From positions 1 through 64,000 of the forward strand of contig JASBRV010000101.1 of the NCBI GenBank assembly GCA_030149295.1: a stretch of 64,000 nt of DNA, written 5' to 3'. Positions within the stretch are counted from its first letter, which is position 1; every line of letters begins with the position of its first letter. The translations under genes were made by a program, and so were the position numbers. Of this stretch, positions 17,596-26,990 are shown piece after piece. Source of the stretch: Bacteriovoracales bacterium. Lineage in GTDB: Bacteria; Bdellovibrionota; Bacteriovoracia; Bacteriovoracales; Bacteriovoracaceae. A model generated the notes under the pieces. That model searched no databases. It was not told the DNA's origin and saw only the letters and a program-made list of their open reading frames with translations.

Positions 17596-18356
17596 AGATC
17601 AGAAGAATCTTTTTGTTTGTATTCGCATTAACACTGAATTCTTGTGCTAATTACATTTCTCAAATGCACAAAGAGTTTGATCGTGCTGATGGATACACTC
17701 CGCAAAAAATCGAGAGAGATAAATTTTCCATGTATCGCAGACAACAGGCGATGAAGCGGAGACAAAATCCTGCAAAGACAATTAATAGTTCCAACAATCC
17801 TTATGTTGTGCCAGCAGTAAAGAGGAATTATGTTAGTTCAAGTCAAACTCCCAAGAGATATAAAGCCAAAGATCTTGCTGACAACCAAGGCGATGGCTCT
17901 TTATGGTCAGGTGTTGAGGGCAGAAATAAATTTCTCTTCACAGAAAACGATGAAAAAGGTCACGGGGATATCATTCTCATAAAGGTAGCAGGAAAGCTTA
18001 AAAATGAGATTACCGCCGAGCTGAAGAGAGCATTTCCCTCACCTGTTAAGAAAGACAAGGGAGCAGAAGAAAAAGGAGAAGAGGGCGCATCAAAAGCCCC
18101 TGCATCTACAGCTGCCAACCCAGATGAGCAAAAGGTCGACGACACTACGGATAAAATTTATGACAAAGTTTCAAGTGTAGTTGTTGAAGAGATCAATGAG
18201 GACCACCTACTCCTAAGAGGTCGTAAAAATGTCCTCTACAAAAATCGCAAAAGAGTTATTGAGGTTCAAGCCCTCGTAGCCAGAAGAGATATTATGGATG
18301 ATGACACAGTTAACAGTAACAGAGTTATCGAGAATCAAGTTGTGGTAATAAGGTAA
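17592..18356 (+). CDS. flgH: Flagellar L-ring protein FlgH
   Basis: Outer-membrane lipoprotein forming the L-ring bushing. The signal peptide ends in the lipobox LNSC (Cys about 18). The family core begins at GSLWSGVEGRNKFLFTEND and continues with GDIILIKVAGKL; the C-terminus ends RVIENQVVVIR. An insertion rich in Lys, Glu and Ala (about 148-185) between core strands is low-complexity and unusual for FlgH. Its start overlaps the flgA stop. Confidence 0.9.
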   Translation: MKIRRIFLFVFALTLNSCANYISQMHKEFDRADGYTPQKIERDKFSMYRRQQAMKRRQNPAKTINSSNNPYVVPAVKRNYVSSSQTPKRYKAKDLADNQGDGSLWSGVEGRNKFLFTENDEKGHGDIILIKVAGKLKNEITAELKRAFPSPVKKDKGAEEKGEEGASKAPASTAANPDEQKVDDTTDKIYDKVSSVVVEEINEDHLLLRGRKNVLYKNRKRVIEVQALVARRDIMDDDTVNSNRVIENQVVVIR

Positions 18357-18360
18357 GACT

Positions 18361-19359
18361 ATGAAAAAAACTTTTACTATTCTTTGCCTCATAATTCCCT
18401 TTGCTATTGCCCAGGGAAAGATGAGCCGTTTAAAAGACCTCGTCCATGTTAAAGGCGTTAGGGAAAACCCTGTCATTGGCTACGGACTAGTCATTGGCCT
18501 CAACGGAACTGGTGATGGTGGTGGCGAAATTGTTGATTCTTCTTTAAAAAGAATGTTTCAGAAGCTAGGACTCAACCCACAAAAAGAAGTAGCAAGTAAG
18601 AATGTGGCCTCTGTTATCGTTACAGCAAAACTTCCTGCTTTTGGTAGAATTGGTCAAGCCATTGATGTTACCGTATCCAGCATAGGAAACTCGAGCTCAC
18701 TTGCAGGTGGTACCCTTCTCGTAACACCTCTCAAGGGTGGAGACGGAAATATTTATGCCGTCGCAAGTGGGAATATCTCTATTGGTGGTCTTAATAAAGG
18801 AAAGGCATTCCCAACAACAGGACTTATCTCTGGTGGAGCAACAATAGAAAGAGAAATAAACTTTGCCTTTAATGAGAAAAAGTCTATTCGCCTCAGTCTC
18901 AATAATCCCGATTTTACGACAGCGGCTAGGATAGAAAAAACCATTAATCAAGAATTAGGTGGAAAGTACGCCATGAGTAAGGACGCAACAACAATTGATC
19001 TTGTCGTTCCTGTTCATTATCAAAGAAAAGTCGTTCAACTAATGGCCATCTTAGAAAACTTTAAAGTTCATAGTGATCAAAAGGCAAAAATAGTCATCAA
19101 TGAGAGGACCGGGACGATTGTTGCTGGCGGTGAGGTTGTTATCAATCCCGTAGCTGTCAGTCATGGTGACTTAACTCTAGAGGTTAAAGGCGGCGATAAC
19201 GAAAAGCCTGAGCGATTTTATATGATTGATCAAAAAACCACCTTAAATGATCTGGTAAAAAGCTTAAATGCCTTTGGGGCAACACCTGAGGATTTGATAT
19301 CGATTTTTCAGGCACTTAAAAAGAATGGAGCCCTAGTGGGAGAAATTGAACTAATTTAA
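18361..19359 (+). CDS. flgI: Flagellar P-ring protein FlgI
   Basis: Periplasmic P-ring protein around the rod. A Sec signal peptide (MKKTFTILCLIIPFAIAQG) is followed by the highly conserved RLKDLVHVKGVRENPVIGYG and GLNGTGDGG. Further conserved blocks are NVASVIVTAKLPAFGR, GGTLLVTPLKGGDG and NERTGTIVAGG. 332 residues, near the usual size once the signal is removed. Four nt after flgH. Some overlapping gene calls on the other strand here are shadows. Confidence 0.97.
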   Translation: MKKTFTILCLIIPFAIAQGKMSRLKDLVHVKGVRENPVIGYGLVIGLNGTGDGGGEIVDSSLKRMFQKLGLNPQKEVASKNVASVIVTAKLPAFGRIGQAIDVTVSSIGNSSSLAGGTLLVTPLKGGDGNIYAVASGNISIGGLNKGKAFPTTGLISGGATIEREINFAFNEKKSIRLSLNNPDFTTAARIEKTINQELGGKYAMSKDATTIDLVVPVHYQRKVVQLMAILENFKVHSDQKAKIVINERTGTIVAGGEVVINPVAVSHGDLTLEVKGGDNEKPERFYMIDQKTTLNDLVKSLNAFGATPEDLISIFQALKKNGALVGEIELI

Positions 19360-19473
19360 TACGAAATTTTTTCGCACTCCTGTTACCAAAGGACAAAAAG
19401 GCGAAAAAGTGTTAAAATAGGCATATATAAAGGCTTTCAAGGATTGAAAGCAAAAAGCGGCAAAGGAAGGCCA

Positions 19474-19929
19474 TTGAAAATATACCGTCCTCACATTCAA
19501 AGTCACAAAGAGTCTGGCACATCAAAGAAGCGTGTTCTCAAAGATGATTTTCAATACGTACCTGATGATCACAAAAATGTTGCTCGAGGACTTGAACAGC
19601 AATTCGCCCAATACATGCTAAAACAAATGAATAAATCAATTGGCAATGGTCCTGATGATACTGCCATGAACTATTACAAAGATTTAAACCAAACTGAACA
19701 GGCTAAAATGTTGTCCAATGTGAAAAATGGACTTGGCATTCAAAAACTTATCTTGGATGAGATTTATCCAGAAAAGTTTAGAAATCCTGAGGCAATGGCT
19801 GCCTATGAAGGGCATAAATCAAAGGGCATAATTAACAAAAACAAAATTGAGATGGTAGGTCCTCCTACCCCTCAAAAAATAGAGAAGCATCAAAATGTTT
19901 CTATAGGCCGGGAGGCAGACCATGAGTAA
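19474..19929 (+). CDS. flgJ: FlgJ-type rod-binding protein without muramidase domain
   Basis: A protein of about 151 residues matching only the N-terminal rod-binding part of FlgJ: ARGLEQQFAQYMLKQMNKSI, then MNYYKDLNQTEQAKMLS and LGIQKLILDEIYP. The C-terminal peptidoglycan hydrolase domain of the E. coli protein is absent, as in many bacteria. The frame begins at a TTG at 19444 sitting against AAGGA; the TTG at 19474, with AAGGA about 6 nt upstream, fits better. It sits after flgI and overlaps flgM by 8 nt. Confidence 0.82.
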   Translation: MKIYRPHIQSHKESGTSKKRVLKDDFQYVPDDHKNVARGLEQQFAQYMLKQMNKSIGNGPDDTAMNYYKDLNQTEQAKMLSNVKNGLGIQKLILDEIYPEKFRNPEAMAAYEGHKSKGIINKNKIEMVGPPTPQKIEKHQNVSIGREADHE

Positions 19930-20257
19930 AATTGATCCAAATGCATCACGCTCTAGTTTTTTTCCACGAAGCAGAAATGCCAAAAGCGAAGTTAAGTCAA
20001 AAGCACTGAATTCGGGCTATGTGCAACGAAATGACCCAACAAGAATTAAAGAGCTGAATCAATCCACTGGAACCCATGCTAAAGTCGAGATTCCCAGCGC
20101 TGTAAAAGACTTCGCCAAAATCAAGCGAGCAGTAGACCAAGCACCTGAAATCGACAACAGTGAAAAGATCGCAAACCTTAAGGCGCAGATCAAAGCAGGA
20201 AGCTACAAAGTAGATTACGACGCCTTAGCGGATAAAATTTTATCGTCTGAGTACTAA
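19922..20257 (+). CDS. flgM: Anti-sigma-28 factor FlgM
   Basis: A 111-residue, mostly disordered protein whose C-terminus matches FlgM: SEKIANLKAQIKAGSYKVDY then DALADKILSSEY. FlgM holds the flagellar sigma factor FliA inactive until the hook is complete, then is exported. The N-terminal half is basic, low in hydrophobics and unusually long for FlgM. RBS GGGAGG lies before the ATG inside the flgJ end. It directly precedes flgN and flgK, the normal late-stage order. Confidence 0.85.
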   Translation: MSKIDPNASRSSFFPRSRNAKSEVKSKALNSGYVQRNDPTRIKELNQSTGTHAKVEIPSAVKDFAKIKRAVDQAPEIDNSEKIANLKAQIKAGSYKVDYDALADKILSSEY

Positions 20258-20266
20258 GAGGAACTT

Positions 20267-20779
20267 ATGCAAGAAAAAAACGATAATCTTAAACTTATCT
20301 ATTTTCAGGTCACTGATATATGGAAGAGATTTTGTGAAGAGCACACTCTTTTACTTGATAAAACTTTTGAAGAATATTCTCTTCTTCTCAAAAGTGATAT
20401 CGAAACACTCGAAAGCCTTTTAGAGGAAAAACAAGAGATTATTAAAAGAATAACCTTTCTCGAGCACGCAAGAACAAGATGTATCACTAAGCTTAATGAA
20501 TTTCTTAAAACAAATTCACAAAAAGAGGTGGAATCTGTTTCTGAGCTCATTGAAGTCATGCAACTTTTTGAGAAAGAAAACAACACACAACACCTCTTTC
20601 GTTTTAATCAACTCTTGATTGATTTAATTGAAAAAATTCAAGAGCAAAACAGAAAGAACCAGGTTTTTCTTAATAAAGCAATCAACAACCTAAAAGAAAT
20701 TAGAGAAGAAGCTTTAGGGGTGAAAAACTACTCAACCTATAACCAAAAGGGCGTGTCTGTAAGGCCGGACATTAGGTAA
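20267..20779 (+). CDS. flgN: FlgN-like flagellar export chaperone
   Basis: A 170-residue, charged, almost entirely helical protein with predicted coiled-coil character (LLKSDIETLESLLEEKQEIIKR and later heptads) and no signal peptide. FlgN proteins are poorly conserved in sequence but bind the C-termini of FlgK and FlgL before export. The assignment rests on length, helical pattern and location between flgM and flgK. RBS GAGGAA precedes the ATG. Confidence 0.72.
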   Translation: MQEKNDNLKLIYFQVTDIWKRFCEEHTLLLDKTFEEYSLLLKSDIETLESLLEEKQEIIKRITFLEHARTRCITKLNEFLKTNSQKEVESVSELIEVMQLFEKENNTQHLFRFNQLLIDLIEKIQEQNRKNQVFLNKAINNLKEIREEALGVKNYSTYNQKGVSVRPDIR

Positions 20780-20782
20780 ATT

Positions 20783-22246
20783 ATGGTCGATATCCTTGGC
20801 ATTGGAAATTCAGGACTCATTGCTGCAAAGAAATCTCTTGAGACTACTGGGCATAATATTTCCAATGTCAACACTGAGGGCTACTCTCGCCAAAGAGTTC
20901 ATCAACAGACGAATGCCCCCATTAATAAATCAGGACTCATTCAAGGGACAGGGGCACGAGTCAGGGCCATTGAAAGAACCCATGACCCATTTGTGGAAAA
21001 AAGACTTCAAAAGGCGACCAGTCAGGAGTCCTACGCCAAATACCGATATGAAGAAATGAGTCAGGTCGAAAACATATTTAATGAGGTCGATAACGAAGGA
21101 CTCAATAACATCCTCAACCGTTTTTACAACGCCTTTAGGGAGCTATCCTCCCAGCCAGACAATGAAACGATGAGATCTGTTGTAAGGGATACCGCCAACC
21201 TAGCCGTTAAGGACTTTAAGAGAATCAATGATAGTCTAGAAACTCTTTCTCGAAATATCGATTTAAAAATTGAGGGAGAAGTAAAAGATATTAATGCTAT
21301 TGCAAAAAATATTACCAAGCTTAATGTTAAAATTGCAGAACTTGAAGCATCTGGTACAGAAACAGGCGACTTAAGAGACCAAAGAGATCTTGCCGTAAGA
21401 GAACTATCCAAAAGTTTCCGCATACATACTTACACTGACAATCACAATCAATTTATTGTTAGTGCTGTTGGGGTAGGAACTATCGTGGCAGGTGGTTCGG
21501 CGCAAGAGCTTGCCACCTCTGCAACAGGAGAAGGCAATAGCTCAAGTGGTCTCGATGGCTCAACAGAGGTCTTTTTTAAAACAAGACCCTCTCAAAAAAT
21601 TACAGATAAGTTTAAGAGTGGTCGACTTAGTACTCTCATCAAAGTGAGAAATGGAGACATTAAAAACTTACGAGAAGAAATGGACCAAATTGCCTTTGAC
21701 TTTGCCAACTCGGTCAATGCTATTCACAGAAAAGGATATGTTAGCCGCCCGCTTGAGACTGGTCCCAATGGTGAAGTTAGTAATTTTGATAAAAAAGGAC
21801 CCACAACAGGAATCAATTTTTTTGAAATTAGCGATAACCCCAAGGGCGCTATTATCAGCCTGAAGCTTAGCGATGCTGTAGAAGAAGATATTTCTAATAT
21901 CGTTACTGCACTCTCACCAAACGCTCCTGGTGATAATAGAATTTCCCTTGCTATTTCTAAACTACAACACGAAAAATTTGTAGCTGATGGTACGGCAACC
22001 CTTGAGGAGCAATATCTAAAGACTATTGGCAATGTAGGGGTTGAAGTCGGTAAATCGAAACTCGATGCAGAACAAATGACAGGAATTCGTACACAGGTTG
22101 AAACAATGAAAGAAAGAATAAGTGGTGTTTCTTTAGATGAAGAAACAGCCAACATGGTACGCTATCAACATGCATATGATGCTGCTGCAAAGGTTATGGC
22201 AACGGCAAATGAAATGTTTGACACTGTCCTAAGTATAAAAAGGTAA
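20783..22246 (+). CDS. flgK: Flagellar hook-associated protein 1, FlgK
   Basis: Junction protein between hook and filament. The N-terminus LGIGNSGLIAAKKSLETTGHNISNVNT is the hook-family helix; ARVRAIERTHDPFVEKRL and ELSSQPDNETMRSVVRD follow. The C-terminus reads VSLDEETANMVRYQHAYDA with KVMATANEMFDTVLSI, the FlgK/FlgE signature. 487 residues, on the short side but complete. Three nt after flgN and three before flgL. Confidence 0.96.
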   Translation: MVDILGIGNSGLIAAKKSLETTGHNISNVNTEGYSRQRVHQQTNAPINKSGLIQGTGARVRAIERTHDPFVEKRLQKATSQESYAKYRYEEMSQVENIFNEVDNEGLNNILNRFYNAFRELSSQPDNETMRSVVRDTANLAVKDFKRINDSLETLSRNIDLKIEGEVKDINAIAKNITKLNVKIAELEASGTETGDLRDQRDLAVRELSKSFRIHTYTDNHNQFIVSAVGVGTIVAGGSAQELATSATGEGNSSSGLDGSTEVFFKTRPSQKITDKFKSGRLSTLIKVRNGDIKNLREEMDQIAFDFANSVNAIHRKGYVSRPLETGPNGEVSNFDKKGPTTGINFFEISDNPKGAIISLKLSDAVEEDISNIVTALSPNAPGDNRISLAISKLQHEKFVADGTATLEEQYLKTIGNVGVEVGKSKLDAEQMTGIRTQVETMKERISGVSLDEETANMVRYQHAYDAAAKVMATANEMFDTVLSIKR

Positions 22247-22249
22247 CGA

Positions 22250-23302
22250 ATGACAAGAGTTTCTGAAAATAGCTCAACCCATTCAGTAAAGTTTTCCCTG
22301 GGGAAAACCAAGCAAAAACTTGAAAACCTTCAATTGAAGGGCTCAACCCTTAGAAGCATCACCCGACCCAGTGATAATCCGATCAGTAATGTCGAGGCCA
22401 TGAGCTTACAATCACGAATAAAAAATAATGAACAATACATTAGGAACTCTGATTATGCCGAGCTTTATCTAACCTCTACAGAAAAGTCCCTAGAACAAAT
22501 TATCGATATAATGAATAAAGCCAAAGAGATCGCTATTGCTCAATCCAGTGATTTCTACGATGGAAATATTAGGGAAAATGTTGCCAATGAAATTCGTCAA
22601 CTCAGAAATCAAGCAATGGCAGTTGCTAACAAAAGAGTCGGGAATCGCTATCTTTTTGGTGGATACAAAACTCTGAGCAAACCTTTCTCTCAAGATGGTG
22701 AATACCAAGGAGATAAAGGTAAAATTACGGTAGAAATTAGCAAGGACTTCTTTATTCCCATCAACCTTAACGGTCATGAAGTTTTCTATTCAAGTGAGGA
22801 CAGTTCTGACAAACAGCCAAATCCCTTTGAAAAGGTAAGCCCTAAGGATGGAATTCCTGAAGACGTTCGTCTTAAAATGGAAGAAAACAAACCTCCCAAG
22901 GAGTCTGATATCGAGAGAAATCTCGCCAGTGAGCAGGCTGAACTAGAGAAGGATCCTTATATTCAAAAAGAAAATATTTTTTCTCTCTTGGATGGTCTTA
23001 GCTCTTCCCTTGAAAACAATGACCCCGATTACACACAGAGTCTGCTAGAGAAGTTTGATGATGCCACCAATCGACTTGTTACCATGCGCACAAAAGTTGG
23101 CTCAGTCATGAATAGTATTGCCAGCTCTAAGGTCTCTAATGAAGATGAAAACATTAATGCAGCAACGCGCAAAAGCGCTTTAGTTGACGCTGACATCACA
23201 GAGCTTTTTAGTGATATCACTAGACAACAAAATATCCTCAAGGCCACCTACCAAGTTAGCAAGGGCTTAATGAATCAGAGACTCCTCGATTTCTTAAGGT
23301 AA
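22250..23302 (+). CDS. flgL: Flagellar hook-associated protein 3, FlgL
   Basis: Filament-junction protein homologous to flagellin ends. The N-terminal RSITRPSDNPISNVEAMSLQ and a long helix match FlgL; AMAVANKRVGNRYLFGGYKT is the conserved mid-block. The C-terminus SALVDADITELFSDITRQQ then ILKATYQVSKGLMNQRLLDFL is diagnostic. The charged segment at about 190-245 is a variable domain. 350 residues. Ends the flagellar structural run; csrA and fliW follow after about 150 bp. Confidence 0.95.
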   Translation: MTRVSENSSTHSVKFSLGKTKQKLENLQLKGSTLRSITRPSDNPISNVEAMSLQSRIKNNEQYIRNSDYAELYLTSTEKSLEQIIDIMNKAKEIAIAQSSDFYDGNIRENVANEIRQLRNQAMAVANKRVGNRYLFGGYKTLSKPFSQDGEYQGDKGKITVEISKDFFIPINLNGHEVFYSSEDSSDKQPNPFEKVSPKDGIPEDVRLKMEENKPPKESDIERNLASEQAELEKDPYIQKENIFSLLDGLSSSLENNDPDYTQSLLEKFDDATNRLVTMRTKVGSVMNSIASSKVSNEDENINAATRKSALVDADITELFSDITRQQNILKATYQVSKGLMNQRLLDFLR

Positions 23303-23367
23303 ATATTACAAAAGACTTTCAATCTCTGTCGCGTTTCGTTAGTACACCACAAACTTATTTTTTTTAC

Positions 23368-23396
23368 TTGCCTTTAAGTTTTACAGGTAATATATG
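23368..23396 (+). promoter_or_regulatory. Possible promoter for csrA-fliW
   Basis: TTGCCT (23368-23373), 17 nt, TATATG (23391-23396), ending 53 nt before the csrA ATG. Both hexamers are 4/6 to sigma-70 consensus, so this is only suggestive. Confidence 0.3.
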
Positions 23397-23449
23397 AAGG
23401 TTTCGGACCGAATCAGGAAGGTTCTGGAATCCCATTTGAGGAAACATTT

Positions 23450-23680
23450 ATGTTAGTTTTGACACGGAAGCTAGGCGAAAGTATTGCAATCGATGACCAC
23501 ATTAAAATTGTTGTGGTGCAAATAAAAGGTAAGCAGGTAAGACTTGGTATCAAGGCTCCAAAAGAGACCAAGATTCACCGTGAAGAAGTATATCAAGCCA
23601 TTCAAGACCAAAATACAGAAGCATCCCAAAGTGATTTGAGTAGCTTATCTGACCTCACTTCTGACCTTAAGAAGAAGTAA
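23450..23680 (+). CDS. csrA: Carbon storage/translational regulator CsrA
   Basis: Small RNA-binding dimer that represses translation by binding GGA motifs near ribosome binding sites. The full signature is present: MLVLTRKLGESIAI at the start, then QVRLGIKAPKETKIHREEVY. At 76 residues it has a short extra C-terminal tail rich in Ser and Leu. RBS GAGGAA is 5-6 nt before the ATG. It is followed by fliW, its protein antagonist, as in many bacteria where the pair links flagellin export to flagellin translation. Confidence 0.97.
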   Translation: MLVLTRKLGESIAIDDHIKIVVVQIKGKQVRLGIKAPKETKIHREEVYQAIQDQNTEASQSDLSSLSDLTSDLKKK

Positions 23681-23759
23681 ATTCCCACTTGCTTTCTCGA
23701 TTTGCTGACTGCTAGAATCAATTACCGTGGCCCTATGGCCCTTTATTGGAGGCAGGCAA

Positions 23760-24326
23760 GTGAAAATTAACACAACACGATTCGGAGAACTTGAAGTAGA
23801 AAAGAAGGACGTTATCGTCTTTAAAGAAGGTCTACTTGGTTTTGAAAATCTCAAGAAATTTTTTATCGTCGATCCAGGCGACCAAACCCTCATTTTATGG
23901 TTTCAATCCGCTGAGGATCCTGCCACGGCTTTTCCAATTATCGAACCTAAAATTTTTCAACCTAACTACATCGTTAAGCTCTTACCTGCCGAGCTTAATT
24001 CTCTTGATTTAGAATCGATCAATGATGCTAGTGTTTACACAATTCTTACGATTCCAAAAGTTGTAAGTGAAATGTCTGCCAACCTCAAAGCTCCTATCGT
24101 CATTAACAATAAAACTAAAATCGCAAGACAGATTGTCCTTCAAGACAGCAAACTTGAGGTTCGTTGTAAAATGTATAAAGAACTTAAAAAATATATCGTA
24201 AGCTATGCCTCTGATGATAGCACAAGAACGAGAGCTACTGAGCCCTCTGTTACTTCTCCGGCTGAAGCTCAAATCACGGAAACAGGACAACCGCCTGAAG
24301 AAAACAAAAATACAAAACAACTATAA
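23760..24326 (+). CDS. fliW: Flagellar assembly factor FliW
   Basis: FliW binds CsrA and relieves its repression of flagellin mRNA when flagellin is exported. Family blocks seen are INTTRFGELEVEKKDVIVF, GLLGFENLKKFFIVD and ILTIPKVVSEMSANLKAPIV. I chose the GTG at 23760, which has GGAGG 7 nt upstream; the upstream in-frame extension (WPFIGGRQ) has no RBS and is not part of the family. The C-terminal tail past about 150 is Thr/Ser/Glu-rich. A strong terminator follows immediately. Confidence 0.92.
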   Translation: MKINTTRFGELEVEKKDVIVFKEGLLGFENLKKFFIVDPGDQTLILWFQSAEDPATAFPIIEPKIFQPNYIVKLLPAELNSLDLESINDASVYTILTIPKVVSEMSANLKAPIVINNKTKIARQIVLQDSKLEVRCKMYKELKKYIVSYASDDSTRTRATEPSVTSPAEAQITETGQPPEENKNTKQL

Positions 24327-24356
24327 AAAAAGCCTGCTTAAAGCAGGCTTTTTTTT
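24325..24356. terminator. Rho-independent terminator after fliW
   Basis: GCCTGCT-TAA-AGCAGGC (24332-24348) is a perfect 7-bp stem flanked by a run of A on the left and at least eight T on the right. It can end transcription of csrA-fliW and, read on the other strand, of the convergent TPR gene. Confidence 0.9.
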
Positions 24357-24373
24357 GATTAATTTTTTCATTT

Positions 24374-25117
24374 TTAAGAGAGAGAAGTTTCCGTCGCTGT
24401 TCTAGAGAGATTTAAATACATTAAAGCTTCTTCATTTTTTGGATCTTTTGTTAGGATTTTCTCCCACTCAGATCGAGCTTCAAGTATTTTACCAGTCCCA
24501 TAAAGTAATACTCCAAGGGCAATTCTTGCAGGAATAAAATTAGGTTCTTCATTCTTAAGCTTTTGAAGTTCATCGAAAGCTTTATTTACAAAACCTTTTT
24601 TCGCATAAGTCTTAGCTATTTTTATACGCACTTCTAAATTGGTAGCATCAAGGTTTTTAACTTTATTATACTCGAAAAGGGCTTCATCTAAACGATTGTA
24701 GGTGAAGTACATTTCTGCCAATTCAAAATGTTTTGCAGCAAACTTTTTATTGATATGGCCATCTTCGATAAAAGTATCATCATTACCTGACTTTACCCTT
24801 TGATTGGCAACCTCAAAGATTCTTCTCGCCTCTTCATATTGGCCAATGTCATTGTACAAAACAGAAAGACTAATAGACGCATCTGTATGTGAAGGGTTCA
24901 GACTAAGGCATTTATTAAAACCTTTTATTGCTTTTCCTATTTCCCCTTTCAAATGAAAGATATTGGCCATCATAAAGTAAGACTTTGATAACAATTCCTT
25001 GTCATCCTTTTCTGTTTCAATGATTTCATTGAGAAGTACGATGGATTTTTTGTAGTCCTGCTGCTCAAAAAACTCTAACGCTTTTCTGTAGCTTTCACTT
25101 CTCTTTAAAGATCTCAA
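24374..25117 (-). CDS. TPR-repeat protein
   Basis: A 247-residue protein made of tetratricopeptide repeats: DYKKSIVLLNEII, GEIGKAIKGFNKCLSLNPSH, GQYEEARRIFEVA, NRLDEALFEYNKVKNLD and GFVNKAFDELQKL. No signal peptide or membrane segment is apparent, so it is likely a cytoplasmic scaffold. The start is a TTG with GGAGG 5 nt upstream. It lies 9 nt downstream of bamD on the same strand. Function beyond protein-protein binding cannot be inferred. Confidence 0.85.
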   Translation of the reverse strand: MRSLKRSESYRKALEFFEQQDYKKSIVLLNEIIETEKDDKELLSKSYFMMANIFHLKGEIGKAIKGFNKCLSLNPSHTDASISLSVLYNDIGQYEEARRIFEVANQRVKSGNDDTFIEDGHINKKFAAKHFELAEMYFTYNRLDEALFEYNKVKNLDATNLEVRIKIAKTYAKKGFVNKAFDELQKLKNEEPNFIPARIALGVLLYGTGKILEARSEWEKILTKDPKNEEALMYLNLSRTATETSLS

Positions 25118-25126
25118 TGAACCCTC

Positions 25127-25876
25127 CTAGTCTTTAATGGCAAGACAATCTTTTATAACTTCTTGTAAATCTTCTTTGTAATTTTCTGCTATTAAATCTG
25201 AATAGATGGCCTTGTTTTTATTACAATAAGCCTTGTCTTTTAATTCAATGGAAGACTCTATTGCCCGGATCATTGAATGAGCCCTTATCTCTGGATCCTG
25301 AAATTCAGCAATAATATTATCATACCTGAAGCGCGCGGCATCATATACATCCGTCTTAAAATAAAAGTCTGCGATATAGCGCTCTTTTGCGCGAATCATC
25401 TTTTCACAATCTTCAATACGAGCTTTGGCCTTAGTCGCATACTCACTTTTTGGATATACCCTGATGACCTCTTTTAAATGTTTTATTGCTTCAAAAGCAC
25501 TACTTAAGTCACGATCATGAGTATCTGGAAGCTGTTTAAAGAAAGATTCCCCAATTCGCCATGTAACATAATCTATTTTCTTATGACGAGGATGAAAATC
25601 CTTAAAAACAATATAAGCTGCTGCAGCCTCTGCATAATTCTCTTGTTTAAAAAGAACGTCTGCCCCTAATAGCTCTGCAAAAGTCGCATAGTAACTATAG
25701 GGATATTTACTTCTAATGCGGTTTAATTTTTCATTCGCGAGTATATAGCGTCCAACCTTAACAAGATTCTCCGCTTCTCTAAAAAGCTTTTCTGCCTCAG
25801 TTTTTCCCTCAGGCCTTTTGGTCGCACAAGCGACAAGCAAAAATAGACTTAGGAATAAAAGTAAGGATTTGTGCAT
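25127..25876 (-). CDS. bamD: Outer membrane assembly lipoprotein BamD
   Basis: A lipoprotein (lipobox LVAC, Cys about 17) of 249 residues with TPR-like helices. The pattern AEKLFREAENLVKVGRYILA, RIRSKYPYSYYATFAELL, AAAAYIVFKDFHPRH and KHLKEVIRVYPKSEYATKA matches BamD, which works with BamA to insert outer-membrane beta-barrels. It leads a two-gene run with the TPR protein. A more general YfiO/TPR lipoprotein role is possible, but the ordered motifs favour BamD. Confidence 0.88.
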   Translation of the reverse strand: MHKSLLLFLSLFLLVACATKRPEGKTEAEKLFREAENLVKVGRYILANEKLNRIRSKYPYSYYATFAELLGADVLFKQENYAEAAAAYIVFKDFHPRHKKIDYVTWRIGESFFKQLPDTHDRDLSSAFEAIKHLKEVIRVYPKSEYATKAKARIEDCEKMIRAKERYIADFYFKTDVYDAARFRYDNIIAEFQDPEIRAHSMIRAIESSIELKDKAYCNKNKAIYSDLIAENYKEDLQEVIKDCLAIKD

Positions 25877-25946
25877 AGTTCAACTCGCAAGGGATTCCTT
25901 TCCATCCTACCAAGTCCTAACAAATATCGTCAAAATGAAAAGTAAG

Positions 25947-26990
25947 CTACTCTTGATAAATTTCTTTATAAACCTCTTGTATGATTAGCTTTAATGCTGC
26001 TGCTAAAGGTATGGAAATAATCATTCCAACCATTCCAATCCACTGGGAGCCCAAAATAACGCTTGCAACAACAGTTAGAGGATGTAGGTCAACTACCTTA
26101 GAGACCAAGATTGGGAAAACAATCGCAATATCTATGGCATTAGCAATCAGATACAGCATGATAAGTGCCCCAAGGGTTGTCCCTGACCCATACTCAGCTA
26201 ATGCAAAAACTAGGGCTGGAATGAATCCTATGATAGGGCCGACATAGGGGATGATATTAGTAAAAGCGGCTAGTAAACCAAATAAAAGTGCAAAGCGAAC
26301 ATTTAAAATTAGCAAGCCTGAGGTGATCGTAATGCCCACAATAGAAGCCTCTACGAATTTTGCAAAAATATAATCACCTAATTTCTTATTGAATTGATGA
26401 GATAAAAAGTAGAAACGCTCAAAAATTTTGTTCGGTGTTAATTTTAATATTCCTTTTTTAAAGCTCATTCCATCTTTTAAGAGGAAAAAGACAACAAGAG
26501 GAACAAGAAAGACCCACTCAATTACGGAGGCTAATAACTGAGGAATACTTAATAAAAAAGTCGTAGACTTTATTCTCACCCAATCCAAGCCATCGATAAG
26601 GTATTTATCACTGATCTCAAAGCTGGTTCTCTCTTTAACCTCTAATTGAAATAATTCGTATTTTTTTTGAACATAGCGCTCAATTTTTGGAAGGTAGTAC
26701 TGAATATTCTCTGCTTCAGAAGTCACCGTTGGTACTATTTTCACAAAAGGATAGGAAGAAAAAAATATCAACGATGAAAAAACAATCCATACAGCTCCCG
26801 TATTATTGATTCCGAGTTTTTCAAGAGTTGGTACCGCAGGAGAAACAATCAAATAAATAACATACCCAATAAGAAGAGGAATGCTAACCCTGGGCATAAG
26901 AGCGAGTATACAGAAAAACAAAAGGATTGATCCCAAAAAAAAGACAAGTTTTACATTCTCTCTCTTTATTGCCTTTGTTGATTCAATCAT
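25947..26990 (-). CDS. AI-2E family (TqsA/PerM-like) permease
   Basis: A 347-residue membrane protein of the AI-2E transporter family. Hydrophobic segments at the N-terminus (LVFFLGSILLFFCILALM and following) and seven or so in the C-terminal half surround the family hallmark FTNIIPYVGPIIGFIPALV. LHPLTVVASVILGSQWIG is also typical. Substrates are diverse in this family; some act as sodium-proton antiporters, so no substrate is claimed. Its start overlaps the cyclic-nucleotide-binding gene by 8 nt. Confidence 0.88.
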   Translation of the reverse strand: MIESTKAIKRENVKLVFFLGSILLFFCILALMPRVSIPLLIGYVIYLIVSPAVPTLEKLGINNTGAVWIVFSSLIFFSSYPFVKIVPTVTSEAENIQYYLPKIERYVQKKYELFQLEVKERTSFEISDKYLIDGLDWVRIKSTTFLLSIPQLLASVIEWVFLVPLVVFFLLKDGMSFKKGILKLTPNKIFERFYFLSHQFNKKLGDYIFAKFVEASIVGITITSGLLILNVRFALLFGLLAAFTNIIPYVGPIIGFIPALVFALAEYGSGTTLGALIMLYLIANAIDIAIVFPILVSKVVDLHPLTVVASVILGSQWIGMVGMIISIPLAAALKLIIQEVYKEIYQE